A stretch of 19,016 bases of DNA from CBDUWP01 sp965370955 (GTDB lineage Bacteria; Planctomycetota; Phycisphaerae; Sedimentisphaerales; Anaerobacaceae), in the NCBI GenBank assembly GCA_965370955.1, contig CBDUWP010000021.1:1-19016 (forward strand), given 5' to 3'. The notes under the pieces are model-generated. The model saw nothing but the letters and a program-made list of their open reading frames with translations, made no database searches and was not told the DNA's origin. The position numbers and the translations under genes were made by a program. Below are positions 1 to 7,647 of the stretch, in pieces; position 1 is the first letter of the stretch; each line of letters opens with the position of its first letter.

Positions 1-75
1 TAATAACCACAGGTTACAGTCGCATTCGCTCCCTACACCTGCGGCTATTATTCTGAAACCCCTACAGGGTTGAAA
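1..75. repeat. REP-like inverted repeats
   Basis: Bases 1-50 form an imperfect inverted repeat. The arm TAATAACCACAGGT at the left pairs with ACCTGCGGCTATTA at the right, and the only two differences can be G-U pairs in RNA. A second small hairpin, AACCC with GGGTT around a CTACA loop, follows at about 57-74. No coding frame is convincing here. Paired hairpins of this sort are typical of dispersed REP-like intergenic elements, but membership of a genome-wide family cannot be shown from one copy. The left end may be cut by the window edge. Confidence 0.5.
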
Positions 76-110
76 ATATTTCGTTAATTTATCATGAGTT
101 TCGCCGTGAA

Positions 111-232
111 CGCAATGACAATCTTAAAATGGTTCTGCAGGACAAGACGCTCGCAATGACATACTTAAAATGATTCTGTTTGCTAAGCAATGATATACTT
201 AAAATGATTTTGGTCGGTTGGTAATGACAAAT
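111..232. repeat. Degenerate direct-repeat cluster (GCAATGACA...CTTAAAATG)
   Basis: Four related units start at about 112, 153, 187 and 221. The first three read GCAATGAYA, then two or three variable bases, then CTTAAAATGRTTYTG. The fourth keeps only TAATGACAA. Spacing is 41, 34 and 34 bases. On the minus strand the unit reads roughly CATTGCGAGCG, like the intergenic repeats that give spurious 'VIAS...' peptides in many environmental genomes. The minus-strand reading frame over 92-340 is therefore not treated as a gene. Bases 233-397 hold AT-rich leader sequence before the next gene and no confident promoter. Confidence 0.5.
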
Positions 233-397
233 CACTATCTTTATAATATGACTATTCAAAGGATTGAAACTGGCTATAATTAAGGGCAGCTCTAATAATT
301 GCTTTTGAGCGACAAGTAGAAAATTTTTATTGTCCGGCAAAATGAATTTTTAGAGGTGCCCTAAAGCTGAAAAGAATACTGCAAAAGGAATTGAAAA

Positions 398-1228
398 ATG
401 AAAATGAATAGAAAAAAAAGAAAACAAGGCCTACGGGGTACACTGTCTTGGAAAAGATTCGCTATGTCACTCCTTAAAATATATATAATACTGCTGATTT
501 TTATATATCTTATTGCAAACTTTGCCATCTTTCAGCCAAAAAAAGCAAGCTATAAAGATGGACAGAAAATAATTAAAATAGAAACAATAAAAAATACATA
601 TATCTCCGCAATGTATCTTGAAAATCCTAAGGCTGAATTCACCGTTCTATACAATCACGGAAATGCAGAAGATATCGGAGATATGAATTATGTGATGAAA
701 GCGTTCAAACAACATGGATTCTCTATACTAATGTATGACTATAGAGGATACGGAACAAGCGACGGAAAACCTTCAGCTAAAAGAGCCTGCGAAGATGCCG
801 ATGCAGCATATAAATATATGGTGGACGAACTGGGTATTACGCCAAATAAAATTATAGTCTATGGAAGATCTATGGGATCGGCAATGGCAATTCATGTGGC
901 TAGAAAAAACAAAGTGGCTGGAATCATTATTGAAGGAGGATTTGTCTCGGCTTTTAGAGTCATTACCCACATATCTCTGGTGCCTTTTGATAAGTTTAAA
1001 AATATTTCAAAAATCAGGGACATCAATTGCGCCAGCCTGTTTATACATGGCAAAAAAGATCGTATAGTGAAATTCTGGCATGGACAAGCTCTGTTCGAAA
1101 AAGCTAATAACCCAAAAATGAATTTATGGGTTACAGAAGCCAGTCACAATGATTTATTCTGGATGGCTGGAGAAGACTACTGGATAACAATCGAAAAATT
1201 TATAAATATGATAAAAACCAACAACTAA
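398..1228 (+). CDS. Membrane-anchored alpha/beta hydrolase (BEM46-like)
   Basis: This is a predicted serine hydrolase of 276 residues held in the inner membrane by an N-terminal helix. Residues 1-20 are strongly basic, and residues about 22-44 form one hydrophobic segment, so the catalytic domain should lie outside the cytoplasm. The fold motifs are in order: HGN at 87-89 (oxyanion region), DYRGYGTSDG at 114-123, the nucleophile elbow GRSMG with Ser158, the acid in HGKKD (Asp221) and the base in EASHND (His250). This matches the BEM46/ABHD13-like family, for which no single substrate is known. AAGGA at 385-389 lies 8 bases before the chosen ATG. nadB follows 60 bases later on the same strand; no terminator is visible between them, so cotranscription is possible. 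Substrate is unknown. Confidence 0.85.
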   Translation: MKMNRKKRKQGLRGTLSWKRFAMSLLKIYIILLIFIYLIANFAIFQPKKASYKDGQKIIKIETIKNTYISAMYLENPKAEFTVLYNHGNAEDIGDMNYVMKAFKQHGFSILMYDYRGYGTSDGKPSAKRACEDADAAYKYMVDELGITPNKIIVYGRSMGSAMAIHVARKNKVAGIIIEGGFVSAFRVITHISLVPFDKFKNISKIRDINCASLFIHGKKDRIVKFWHGQALFEKANNPKMNLWVTEASHNDLFWMAGEDYWITIEKFINMIKTNN

Positions 1229-1288
1229 ATCCGAACTGGAAAAAAATATCAAATGTCGTACAATGAGGATTTGTAAAGGATTAGACTA

Positions 1289-2893
1289 ATGACATCGCAA
1301 TCGGACCCTAGGCGATATCTGATAAATGTTGACACTATCTCAACACAACAACTCTTTACCGATTGTTTGATAATCGGCGGCGGAATAGCCGGGCTGCGAG
1401 CAGCGATCGAGGCAGCTAAACATTGCTCTGTCACCTTAATCTGCAAATCCACAATCGATAATAGTAATACATATCACGCCCAAGGAGGAATAGCTTCGGT
1501 ATTCAATCACGATGACAATTTCGCCTGCCATATAGCGGACACAGTAAAAACAGGTTGCGGCCTATGCGACGAAAAAATAGTCCAACAGGTCATAACAGAG
1601 GGACCAGCCTTGATAAAACAACTTATTGATTGGGGCGCCGATTTTGACACGACAGACAGCGGAAAAATAGCCACCACATTAGAGGGCGGCCACAGCAATC
1701 GGCGAGTTGCCCACGCTCACGGAGATAGAACTGGCAAGGTGGTAGCTGAATTTTTGATAGAGAAGGTTCGACAATGCAGCAACATTCACATCATTGAAAA
1801 CTTTTTTGCCATCGATTTGCTAACAGATTCTGGCCGTTGCCTTGGCGTCATTGGCCGCCACAATCACGACAGCCAGATAATCTGGTCTAGTAACTGCATC
1901 TTGGCTACAGGCGGGGCGGGACGGCTGTATCGCGAAACAACCAACCCACAAGGAGCAACAGCTGACGGACTGGCAATGGCGTATCGAACTGGAGCAACAC
2001 TTGTCGATATGGAATTCATGCAGTTTCACCCGACAACACTCTATATAGCTGGAGCGTCAAGAGCCTTGATAACAGAAGCGCTAAGAGGAGAAGGTGCGAT
2101 CTTGGTCGACAATACAGCAACTGCTTTCATGGCTGACTATCATCCAAAAGCTGAACTGGCACCACGTGACATTGTCAGCAGAGCAATTTTGTCGCATATG
2201 CACAAAACAAATGCAACGCATGTATATCTGGATGTTCGACATTTCGATAAAAACCATTTCGCCAAAAGATTTCCGACCATCAGTCAATTATGCGATGATT
2301 TCGATATCAATATCTCTACCGATCTGATTCCTGTGCGGCCAAGCGCACATTACATGATCGGAGGAGTCAAAACCGACAATAAAGGCCTAACCAATATTGA
2401 AAATCTCTACGTCTGCGGTGAAGTCGCGGCAACAGGGCTACATGGTGCAAATCGCCTAGCGAGCAATTCTCTTTTAGAGGGTCTTGTTTTCGGCGTGATT
2501 ACCGGACAACAAGCTAGCAGTAATATGACTAAACTCCGAAAAAAACTCAAAAACCATTTCATCAAATATACAATCCCGAAATCAGAACGAAGCAGACTAG
2601 ATACTGCAGATGTTACCAACTCACTCGGCGCACTAATGTGGCGAAATGTCGGCATCACGCGCAAGCAACGCAGCCTTGACGAAGCTTGCGAAATTATCAG
2701 CTTCTGGCAAAGATATGTGATGGATAAAACTTTCAACTCTTGTGACGGTTTTGAATGTCAAAATATGCTGACCGTGTGCCTCCTAATGGCGGAATCTGCC
2801 GCAAAACGAAAAGAAAGCAGAGGCGTGCATTTTCGACAGGACTATCCTGTTTTAAATGACGAATTTAAAAAACATTTCAAAATAAACTTATAA
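1289..2893 (+). CDS. nadB: L-aspartate oxidase
   Basis: This flavoprotein oxidises L-aspartate to iminoaspartate, which NadA condenses with dihydroxyacetone phosphate to quinolinate in de novo NAD synthesis. At 534 residues it has the family length. Visible motifs are the FAD dinucleotide-binding GGGIAG at 30-35, YHAQGGIASV (substrate/FAD loop), GGHSNRRVAHAHGD, ATGGAGRLY, the MEFMQFHPT signature shared with succinate dehydrogenase flavoproteins, APRDIVSRAI with the catalytic Arg, and GLHGANRLASNSLLEGLVFG near the FAD isoalloxazine. Sequence between APRDI and the FAD loop fits NadB better than SdhA/FrdA, and no partner iron-sulfur subunit is nearby. AAGGA lies 8 bases before the ATG. nadA and nadC are not in the window. 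The stop falls 26 bases before RNase P RNA, so the rnpB promoter probably lies in the 3' end of this gene. Confidence 0.95.
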   Translation: MTSQSDPRRYLINVDTISTQQLFTDCLIIGGGIAGLRAAIEAAKHCSVTLICKSTIDNSNTYHAQGGIASVFNHDDNFACHIADTVKTGCGLCDEKIVQQVITEGPALIKQLIDWGADFDTTDSGKIATTLEGGHSNRRVAHAHGDRTGKVVAEFLIEKVRQCSNIHIIENFFAIDLLTDSGRCLGVIGRHNHDSQIIWSSNCILATGGAGRLYRETTNPQGATADGLAMAYRTGATLVDMEFMQFHPTTLYIAGASRALITEALRGEGAILVDNTATAFMADYHPKAELAPRDIVSRAILSHMHKTNATHVYLDVRHFDKNHFAKRFPTISQLCDDFDINISTDLIPVRPSAHYMIGGVKTDNKGLTNIENLYVCGEVAATGLHGANRLASNSLLEGLVFGVITGQQASSNMTKLRKKLKNHFIKYTIPKSERSRLDTADVTNSLGALMWRNVGITRKQRSLDEACEIISFWQRYVMDKTFNSCDGFECQNMLTVCLLMAESAAKRKESRGVHFRQDYPVLNDEFKKHFKINL

Positions 2894-2919
2894 TCTGTTA
2901 AAATATATTTAGAAGCAAT

Positions 2920-3342
2920 TTCACAAAAAGGTTGGTTAGGCGATCGCTGATTCTTTGTGAATCAGAGGAAAGTCCGGGCAGGAAATGGCTATGGCGGTGG
3001 CTAACGGCCACCCGAGAAAACTCGAGGGAAAGTGCCGCAGAAAATATACAGCCGATGGCTGATGCATTAGTGCAGCAGAACAGGCAATGGTGAAATGGTG
3101 CGGTAAGAGCGCACCGCGACTTTGGTGACAAAGCCGGCAAGGTAAACCCCGCCACCTGCAAAACCAAATATGCTGATTGTCTTTTGCCGGACATTGTTTA
3201 GGCTTGGCTTAAACGAATCAGCGGGTAGGTCGCTTGCCTGTTATAGGCAGAGCCAGTTGGCAACAACTGGTCAAGTTAAATGATCGCCTCTGGCAGTAAT
3301 GCCAAAGACAGAACCCGGCTTACGAGCAACCTTTTTGTGAAA
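2920..3342 (+). ncRNA. rnpB: RNase P RNA (bacterial type A)
   Basis: This is the catalytic RNA that matures the 5' ends of tRNAs. The universal 5' core GAGGAAAGTCCGGGC is at about 2965, and the 3' core ACAGAACCCGGCTTACG is at about 3308-3324. Between them lie the P15 loop segment GGTAAACCCC and the AGCGGGTAGGTCGCTTG region, both conserved in type A RNAs. Helix P1 is set by a perfect 15-base inverted repeat, TTCACAAAAAGGTTG at 2920-2934 and its complement at 3328-3342, which defines the ends. A -10-like TAAAAT at 2899-2904 with TTTCAA 18 bases upstream could be the promoter, which would sit over the nadB stop. Exact ends are approximate. Confidence 0.93.
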
Positions 3343-3369
3343 CTCTTTGTGAGACTCCTTGTGAAATGG
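3334..3369 (+). repeat. 12-bp tandem repeat, three units
   Basis: Three adjacent 12-base units read TTTGTGAAACTC, TTTGTGAGACTC and CTTGTGAAATGG. The first overlaps the 3' strand of the RNase P P1 helix, so the end of that helix appears to have been copied downstream twice. No reading frame covers it. Confidence 0.7.
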
Positions 3370-3403
3370 TAAGGCTCGCGTTTTTGTTATAGCGCATGAA
3401 AAA

Positions 3404-3475
3404 AGCCAACGGTGAGAATCGAACTCACAACCGCTGGTTTACAAAACCAGTGCTCTACCGTTGAGCTACGTTGGC
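3404..3475 (-). tRNA. tRNA-Thr (anticodon UGU)
   Basis: On the minus strand the acceptor strands GCCAACG and CGTTGGC pair perfectly and are followed by discriminator U. The D arm reads TAGCTCAACGGTAGAGC. The anticodon stem CTGGT/ACCAG encloses the loop TTTGTAA, giving anticodon UGU, which reads ACA and related Thr codons. The T arm is GTGAG-TTCGATT-CTCAC. No CCA is encoded. A run of six T follows the discriminator and may help end transcription. The gene sits between rnpB and the PPC-domain gene, opposite in direction to both. Confidence 0.96.
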
Positions 3476-3486
3476 GACGAAAACGA

Positions 3487-3514
3487 ATTATAATCGTTCG
3501 CTGATTAAAATCAA
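3487..3514 (-). promoter_or_regulatory. Promoter for tRNA-Thr
   Basis: On the minus strand TTGATT (3514-3509) and a perfect TATAAT (3492-3487) are separated by 16 bases. A start 6-7 bases after the -10 box would give a short 5' leader before the tRNA. Confidence 0.6.
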
Positions 3515-3547
3515 GCCTTCTATTGCAAAATAACCAAATTACCCTCT

Positions 3548-3576
3548 TGTATTGACCCTTTATTAGCTGATATACT
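3548..3576 (+). promoter_or_regulatory. Possible promoter for the PPC-domain gene
   Basis: TTGTAT at 3548-3553 and TATACT at 3571-3576 are separated by 17 bases, followed by about 65 bases of leader before the ATG at 3647. The -35 box is only a partial match. Confidence 0.4.
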
Positions 3577-3646
3577 CCTTGAGTTAATAGATTTTGAGTG
3601 TTTATAAACTTTTTTGAAAAAACCATGTTTCGGAGATAAATTCATC

Positions 3647-4084
3647 ATGCAATATGCAGTGGGAAAAACAGGACGAGTAATTGCCGCCCGTTTATTTGAA
3701 GGCGAAGATCTGCACGAATCTATCTTGAAAATAGCCCGAACCGAAAATATAAAATGCGCATCAGTTTTGATTGTCGGCGGCTTTCGTAAGGCTGATGTCG
3801 TAGTTGGGCCAAAAACAGAAACGCCGAAAATAGTGCCGGACTTTAGACATTTCGACGGACCAGCAGAGGTATTAGGTGTCGGCACGATTTACTGGAACCC
3901 AGATGGCCCGCAACTGCACATGCACACAGCAATTGGTAAAGATAAAGAAATGATGATCGGATGCGTCCGAAAAAATGTTAAAACATTTCTCGTGCTGGAA
4001 ATAACAATCACAGAAATAATAGATATAAACGCTAGCCGAAAGCTAGATGAAAAAAGTGGAATGAACCTTCTAGATATTGAATAG
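3647..4084 (+). CDS. PPC domain (DUF296) protein
   Basis: This is a stand-alone PPC/DUF296 domain protein of 145 residues. The family forms trimers of a ferredoxin-like fold. Bacterial members are often called DNA-binding by analogy with plant AT-hook proteins, but this one has no AT-hook, so that label is weak. Visible features are the N-terminal GRVIAARLFEGEDLHESI strand and helix, the VLIVGGFRKADV strand, GVGTIYWNPDGPQLHMHTAIG at about 77-97 with the conserved His91 and His93, and the long C-terminal strand LVLEITITEI. The chosen ATG has GGAG at 3632-3635. An upstream TTG at 3614 would add 11 residues with no support. It ends 9 bases before the carbonic-anhydrase-like gene, so the two look like an operon. 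Biochemical role is unknown. Confidence 0.82.
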   Translation: MQYAVGKTGRVIAARLFEGEDLHESILKIARTENIKCASVLIVGGFRKADVVVGPKTETPKIVPDFRHFDGPAEVLGVGTIYWNPDGPQLHMHTAIGKDKEMMIGCVRKNVKTFLVLEITITEIIDINASRKLDEKSGMNLLDIE

Positions 4085-4093
4085 GGAGTTATC

Positions 4094-4471
4094 ATGGGAA
4101 AATTTTGTACAGTAATTAATTGCATGGATGGCAGAACGCAACTACCGGTCATAAACTATATGTTGAAATATTTTTCGACCGACTACGTTGACTCAGTAAC
4201 AGAGGCAGGGCCAGTCGCGATTTTATCTGACCAGCAAGATAGTGATCTAGCAAACTCAATCTTGAGACGAGTTAAGATCTCTCTCGATAAACACGGCTCA
4301 TGCGTAATCGCTATAGTGGCTCATCACGATTGTGCCGGTAATCCGCTTGATGAGCAGTCTCAACTGGTGCAGCTGACAAAAGCCGTAGAATTTATTGCCA
4401 GCCAATTTCCAAACGCTAAAACGATTGGACTATGGGTAGACGATGCGTGGCATGTCACGCAAATTGATTAA
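4094..4471 (+). CDS. Minimal beta-carbonic-anhydrase-like protein
   Basis: This 125-residue protein carries the zinc-site pattern of beta-carbonic anhydrases in miniature. Cys10-x-Asp12-x-Arg14 (NCMDGR) corresponds to the family's C-x-D-x-R. His77-x2-Cys80 (AHHDCAGNP) corresponds to H-x2-C. In true beta enzymes the Cys, His and Cys bind zinc, and the Asp-Arg pair controls the fourth ligand. It is far shorter than the usual length of about 200, and the canonical Ser after Asp is Gly here, so CO2 hydration is not assured. A bicarbonate-, zinc- or signal-related role is equally possible. GGGAG lies about 8 bases before the ATG. It follows the PPC gene by 9 bases, and its stop codon overlaps that of the convergent membrane protein. 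Confidence 0.72.
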   Translation: MGKFCTVINCMDGRTQLPVINYMLKYFSTDYVDSVTEAGPVAILSDQQDSDLANSILRRVKISLDKHGSCVIAIVAHHDCAGNPLDEQSQLVQLTKAVEFIASQFPNAKTIGLWVDDAWHVTQID

Positions 4472-5253
4472 AGAATTTCAAGCCGATGTAAAATAGTTTT
4501 AGACCATTTGGCACTTCTAGCATGAGCTAAAATAAGCAGAAGCATTGCTATCAGCCAATAGCCAGAAAATCTAGCATAATAAATAATATGTCCGAACATG
4601 TTCTTATCGCCGAGCTTTTCAAACGCTGCGAACATGTCACTGGGCAAATAGATAACTCCACAAACAAAACTTCCGAACACGTTTTGCCACGGCAAGATTA
4701 TCACGACCACGATCAGCGACCAAAAGAACGCTCTCGCCGCGTGATTGATTCCGCCGAGTCTTGCGACCAGCGAAACTTTCAGACTCATTAGTAACGTCAA
4801 ACAATAGAGCACCATCGTCAAGACCAGTACAAAATTCACGACAGCCATTGTGGCGGCTATATGTTGGTTTGTCAGATTGAGATCGAACTTGATTTTAGAA
4901 CCAATTTTTTGGACAGACGGTGTATTCGTATCTGCCACAGCTACAGAAACACTCTTGTTATCATTTTTTATTTCAGCAACAACTTTAGACGCCGCTTTAG
5001 CCACTGTTTTTTTATCAGTGTCAAAGGTGATTGTTTTAGTGCTGCCGGCAATCGGACTCGATGCGACTGTTATTTTCTCTGTCTGATTCGAAGCGATAAC
5101 ATTGGTCGTCACAAGCACAAAACTCGTTTGCAAAATGACTAGACAAATAATGGCTATGGCAAAAAAACGATTCTTCCATCCCTTAAAAACCGAAATAACT
5201 TCCAGACAATCTGTAATGTCAACCAAATTATTTTGTGTTTGCTGTTGGCTCAT
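4468..5253 (-). CDS. Four-helix membrane protein, family not recognised
   Basis: A 261-residue integral membrane protein that I cannot assign to a family. A Gln-rich cytoplasmic N-terminus is followed by helix 1 (about 30-52) and a polar Lys/Thr/Val-rich outer domain of about 80 residues. Helices 2 (about 133-157), 3 (about 176-203) and 4 (about 224-246) follow. No catalytic motif is visible. The start was chosen because AAGGAG lies 6 bases before this ATG. A longer frame opens at 5316 but would read through that ribosome binding site. It lies 141 bases downstream of hemL on the same strand. No clear terminator separates them, so cotranscription is possible, with no functional link implied. 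The stop overlaps the convergent neighbour. Confidence 0.75.
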   Translation of the reverse strand: MSQQQTQNNLVDITDCLEVISVFKGWKNRFFAIAIICLVILQTSFVLVTTNVIASNQTEKITVASSPIAGSTKTITFDTDKKTVAKAASKVVAEIKNDNKSVSVAVADTNTPSVQKIGSKIKFDLNLTNQHIAATMAVVNFVLVLTMVLYCLTLLMSLKVSLVARLGGINHAARAFFWSLIVVVIILPWQNVFGSFVCGVIYLPSDMFAAFEKLGDKNMFGHIIYYARFSGYWLIAMLLLILAHARSAKWSKTILHRLEIL

Positions 5254-5394
5254 TTTAAGCTCCTTTTTTTCTTCCGGTGCAATTTGATATTCGAAATCCA
5301 TTTGCGTTACATCCAAATAAAAACTACGATATTTGCAAGGCTATCAGTTAGCCGATGGCTATTATTACATTTTTATGTGCGTCTAACAAGCTAT

Positions 5395-6690
5395 TTAATC
5401 GGCAGAAATAATCCGGTTAAAACTGTAAGTTATCGCTTCAATTGTCTTGTCAATATCTTCTGCGCTGTGTGCCGTCGAAATAAACATTGCTTCATAGGCA
5501 CTTGGAGCAAGATATATTCCGCAATCCAACATATATCCGAAATATTGCTTGAAACGATTTATATCCGTCTTGCGAACAGCATCAAAATTTTCTACCGGTC
5601 TATCGGTAAAAAACATGCCCATCAAAGAGCCAAGTCTGTTGACAACAACCGGCAAATTTATTTTTTTGGCAGCAGCTAAAATGGCTGTTTCCAGTTTAGC
5701 CGATTTTTTTTCGAGCTGATCATAACAATCGCCTTCGGCTAATATATCGAGAGTGACATTTGCCGCAGCAGTTGCCAAAGGATTGCCGCTTAAAGTGCCG
5801 GCCTGATACACATTGCCAAGCGGCGAAAGATGATCCATTATTTCAGCTGAGCCGCCAAGTGCCGCAGACGGAAGACCGCCGCCGACAATTTTGCCAAGAC
5901 AAGTCAAGTCGGCATCAATGCCAAATAGTTGCTGAGCTGAGCCATATGTCACTCTGAACCCCGTTATGACTTCATCGAAAATCAGCAGCGATTTATTGGC
6001 ACTGCACAAATCTCTCAGAGTTTCTAAATACCCAGCAACAGGCAATACCACAGACATGTTCGCAGCGACAGGCTCGACAATAACTGCCGCAATTTTATCG
6101 CTATATTTTTCAAACGCTATTTTCGCAGCCTCGGCATCGTTATATGGCAGCACAATTGTTTCAGCGGCAACTGAATCTGTCACGCCGCCGCTTGAAGCTG
6201 TCGCCAATTCCGCTACGGCAGAACCGGCCTCAACCAAAAGACAATCGCTATGGCCATGATAACAGCCCTGCATTTTGATTATCAAATTTTTATCTGTGTA
6301 TTCTCTGGCTAATCGAACGGCTGTCATGACTGCTTCTGTGCCGCTTGCGACCATCCGGATCTTTTCGACAGAAGTGATGGCTGACGAAATTTTTTCTGCT
6401 AAAAGAGTTTCAGCTTCAGTTGGGGCACCAAAAGATGTGCCCCGTGCCGCCGCCTGCTGGATCGCCTCGATCACCTCAAGTCTGCTGTGACCTAAAATCG
6501 CCGGCCCCCACGATCCCACATAGTCGATATATTCATTTTGGTCGATATCATAAATTTTTGACCCCTTAGCCGACTGAACGAAAATAGGAAACCGGCCAAC
6601 CGAGCCAAAAGCCCGCACAGGCGAATTAACACCTCCGGGCATAACACGGCAAGCCCTTTCGTAGGCTGCTTTGGATTTTGTATTTGCCAT
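5395..6690 (-). CDS. hemL: Glutamate-1-semialdehyde 2,1-aminomutase
   Basis: This PLP enzyme converts glutamate-1-semialdehyde to 5-aminolevulinate, the last step of the C5 route into heme, siroheme and cobalamin. The 431-residue protein has the family's PGGVNSPVRAF start and YIDYVGSWGPAILGH. It then has the ASGTEAVMTAVRLAR phosphate-binding stretch, CYHGHSD, LLIFDEVITGFR with the PLP-ring Asp, and the Schiff-base Lys267 in CLGKIVGGGLP. The downstream YQAGTLSGNPLA is also typical. The chosen ATG has AAGGA 8 bases upstream; an ATG 18 bases earlier lacks this. hemA and the rest of the pathway are not here. Because 5-aminolevulinate feeds cobalamin synthesis, the cobalamin riboswitch at the right end is of metabolic interest, but nothing connects them physically. 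Confidence 0.96.
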   Translation of the reverse strand: MANTKSKAAYERACRVMPGGVNSPVRAFGSVGRFPIFVQSAKGSKIYDIDQNEYIDYVGSWGPAILGHSRLEVIEAIQQAAARGTSFGAPTEAETLLAEKISSAITSVEKIRMVASGTEAVMTAVRLAREYTDKNLIIKMQGCYHGHSDCLLVEAGSAVAELATASSGGVTDSVAAETIVLPYNDAEAAKIAFEKYSDKIAAVIVEPVAANMSVVLPVAGYLETLRDLCSANKSLLIFDEVITGFRVTYGSAQQLFGIDADLTCLGKIVGGGLPSAALGGSAEIMDHLSPLGNVYQAGTLSGNPLATAAANVTLDILAEGDCYDQLEKKSAKLETAILAAAKKINLPVVVNRLGSLMGMFFTDRPVENFDAVRKTDINRFKQYFGYMLDCGIYLAPSAYEAMFISTAHSAEDIDKTIEAITYSFNRIISAD

Positions 6691-6867
6691 AACAGATATC
6701 CTTTGCATTATTTTCTCTTTTGGCTACACTACTGTCAGTTAAGATGGTTTAGATTTTAGCATAATCGGTGCTCTTTGGCTCGCTATTTTGTTGTGAGCGA
6801 CGGCATTGAAAATGGTAAAGAAAAACAGCTGAAATTTCCAGTAAGAAAATTTGCAAAGGAACATGCC

Positions 6868-7644
6868 ATGACCATAAAAGATCAAGCCCAAAAATATATC
6901 GCTAAATCAAAAAAATTATTGAAAAAAATTAAGACACGTTTTCAAGAGGACTATTCGCAGCCAATCGATCCAAACGGCTTGATTGATTTGCCAATTAGTC
7001 CGACTACCAATGCTGCAAGCGAAAAGGACGGAGTAATCGCCAAGACTCGCCCTCAAACTGCAGATGCAAATAGCAATGAATCAATTGAAAAATTGCAAAC
7101 TGGTTTCAGTAACTTAATTGACCAATTGCAGCAAATCAACGGTAACCTAAACCAACAAGGGCAACATAGTCACAACCTAATCGAAAAACTCAGCCAACTG
7201 CCAAACATATTAGAATCGTTACCTTCGGTGGTCGATAATCAGAAAAACCTAACTGAGCAAATGCTGCAAAATTTACAATCTTCTGACCTGCGAAATCAGC
7301 AATTCGTAGATTTCGTTGAACAAATTCCTACCGAAACAGCAAAACAAACTGACGCCTTAACAAGTATCGAACATCAACTCGCCGCCGGTGCTAATACTGA
7401 TGCACAACTCGTTAGTCATTTTCAGCAATTTAACGAGATAATCGACAAACTCAACCAAACCTGCTCCAGCCAAACCGACAGTATTATGCAAATGAGTAAA
7501 ACTTTCGCTGCCAGCGACCGCTATCTCAAATATATCATCTCCAAGCAAAATCGAATATTCCGCTGGATTTTCGTTGGGGCTATCAGTGTTTGCGTCGTGG
7601 TTATCCTGCTGTTCGCAAGCATAATAATATATCTAAAAAGCTAA
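6868..7644 (+). CDS. C-terminally anchored coiled-coil protein
   Basis: This 258-residue protein has a basic N-terminus (MTIKDQ...SKKLLKKIKTR) and a linker rich in Pro, Thr and Asn. A long stretch rich in Gln, Leu and Asn (about 70-220), with repeated I/L-x2-L spacing, suggests coiled coils. Almost at the end comes one hydrophobic helix (about 231-254) with only a few residues after it. With no signal peptide, it should be a tail-anchored inner-membrane protein with a cytoplasmic coiled-coil body. The family is not recognised. AAAGGA lies 7 bases before the chosen ATG; a TTG at 6775 would add 31 residues without a ribosome binding site. It diverges from hemL and ends 3 bases from the convergent antitoxin gene. 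Confidence 0.72.
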   Translation: MTIKDQAQKYIAKSKKLLKKIKTRFQEDYSQPIDPNGLIDLPISPTTNAASEKDGVIAKTRPQTADANSNESIEKLQTGFSNLIDQLQQINGNLNQQGQHSHNLIEKLSQLPNILESLPSVVDNQKNLTEQMLQNLQSSDLRNQQFVDFVEQIPTETAKQTDALTSIEHQLAAGANTDAQLVSHFQQFNEIIDKLNQTCSSQTDSIMQMSKTFAASDRYLKYIISKQNRIFRWIFVGAISVCVVVILLFASIIIYLKS

Positions 7645-7647
7645 CAA

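Noticed and set aside
92..340. Minus-strand 82-codon frame at the left end
   Set aside because: It is formed by the degenerate direct repeats, with no ribosome binding site and a 'VIAS'-type repeat peptide, so it is probably not a gene.
2889..2894. TATAAT over the nadB stop as the rnpB -10 box
   Set aside because: No -35 box occurs at 16-18 bases; TAAAAT at 2899 fits the RNA start better, though that is also weak.
2898..3194. Minus-strand 98-codon frame
   Set aside because: It lies antisense to the conserved core of RNase P RNA.
3614..3646. TTG start adding 11 residues to the PPC-domain protein
   Set aside because: The GGAG element sits inside this extension and serves the ATG at 3647; the added residues are not part of the domain.
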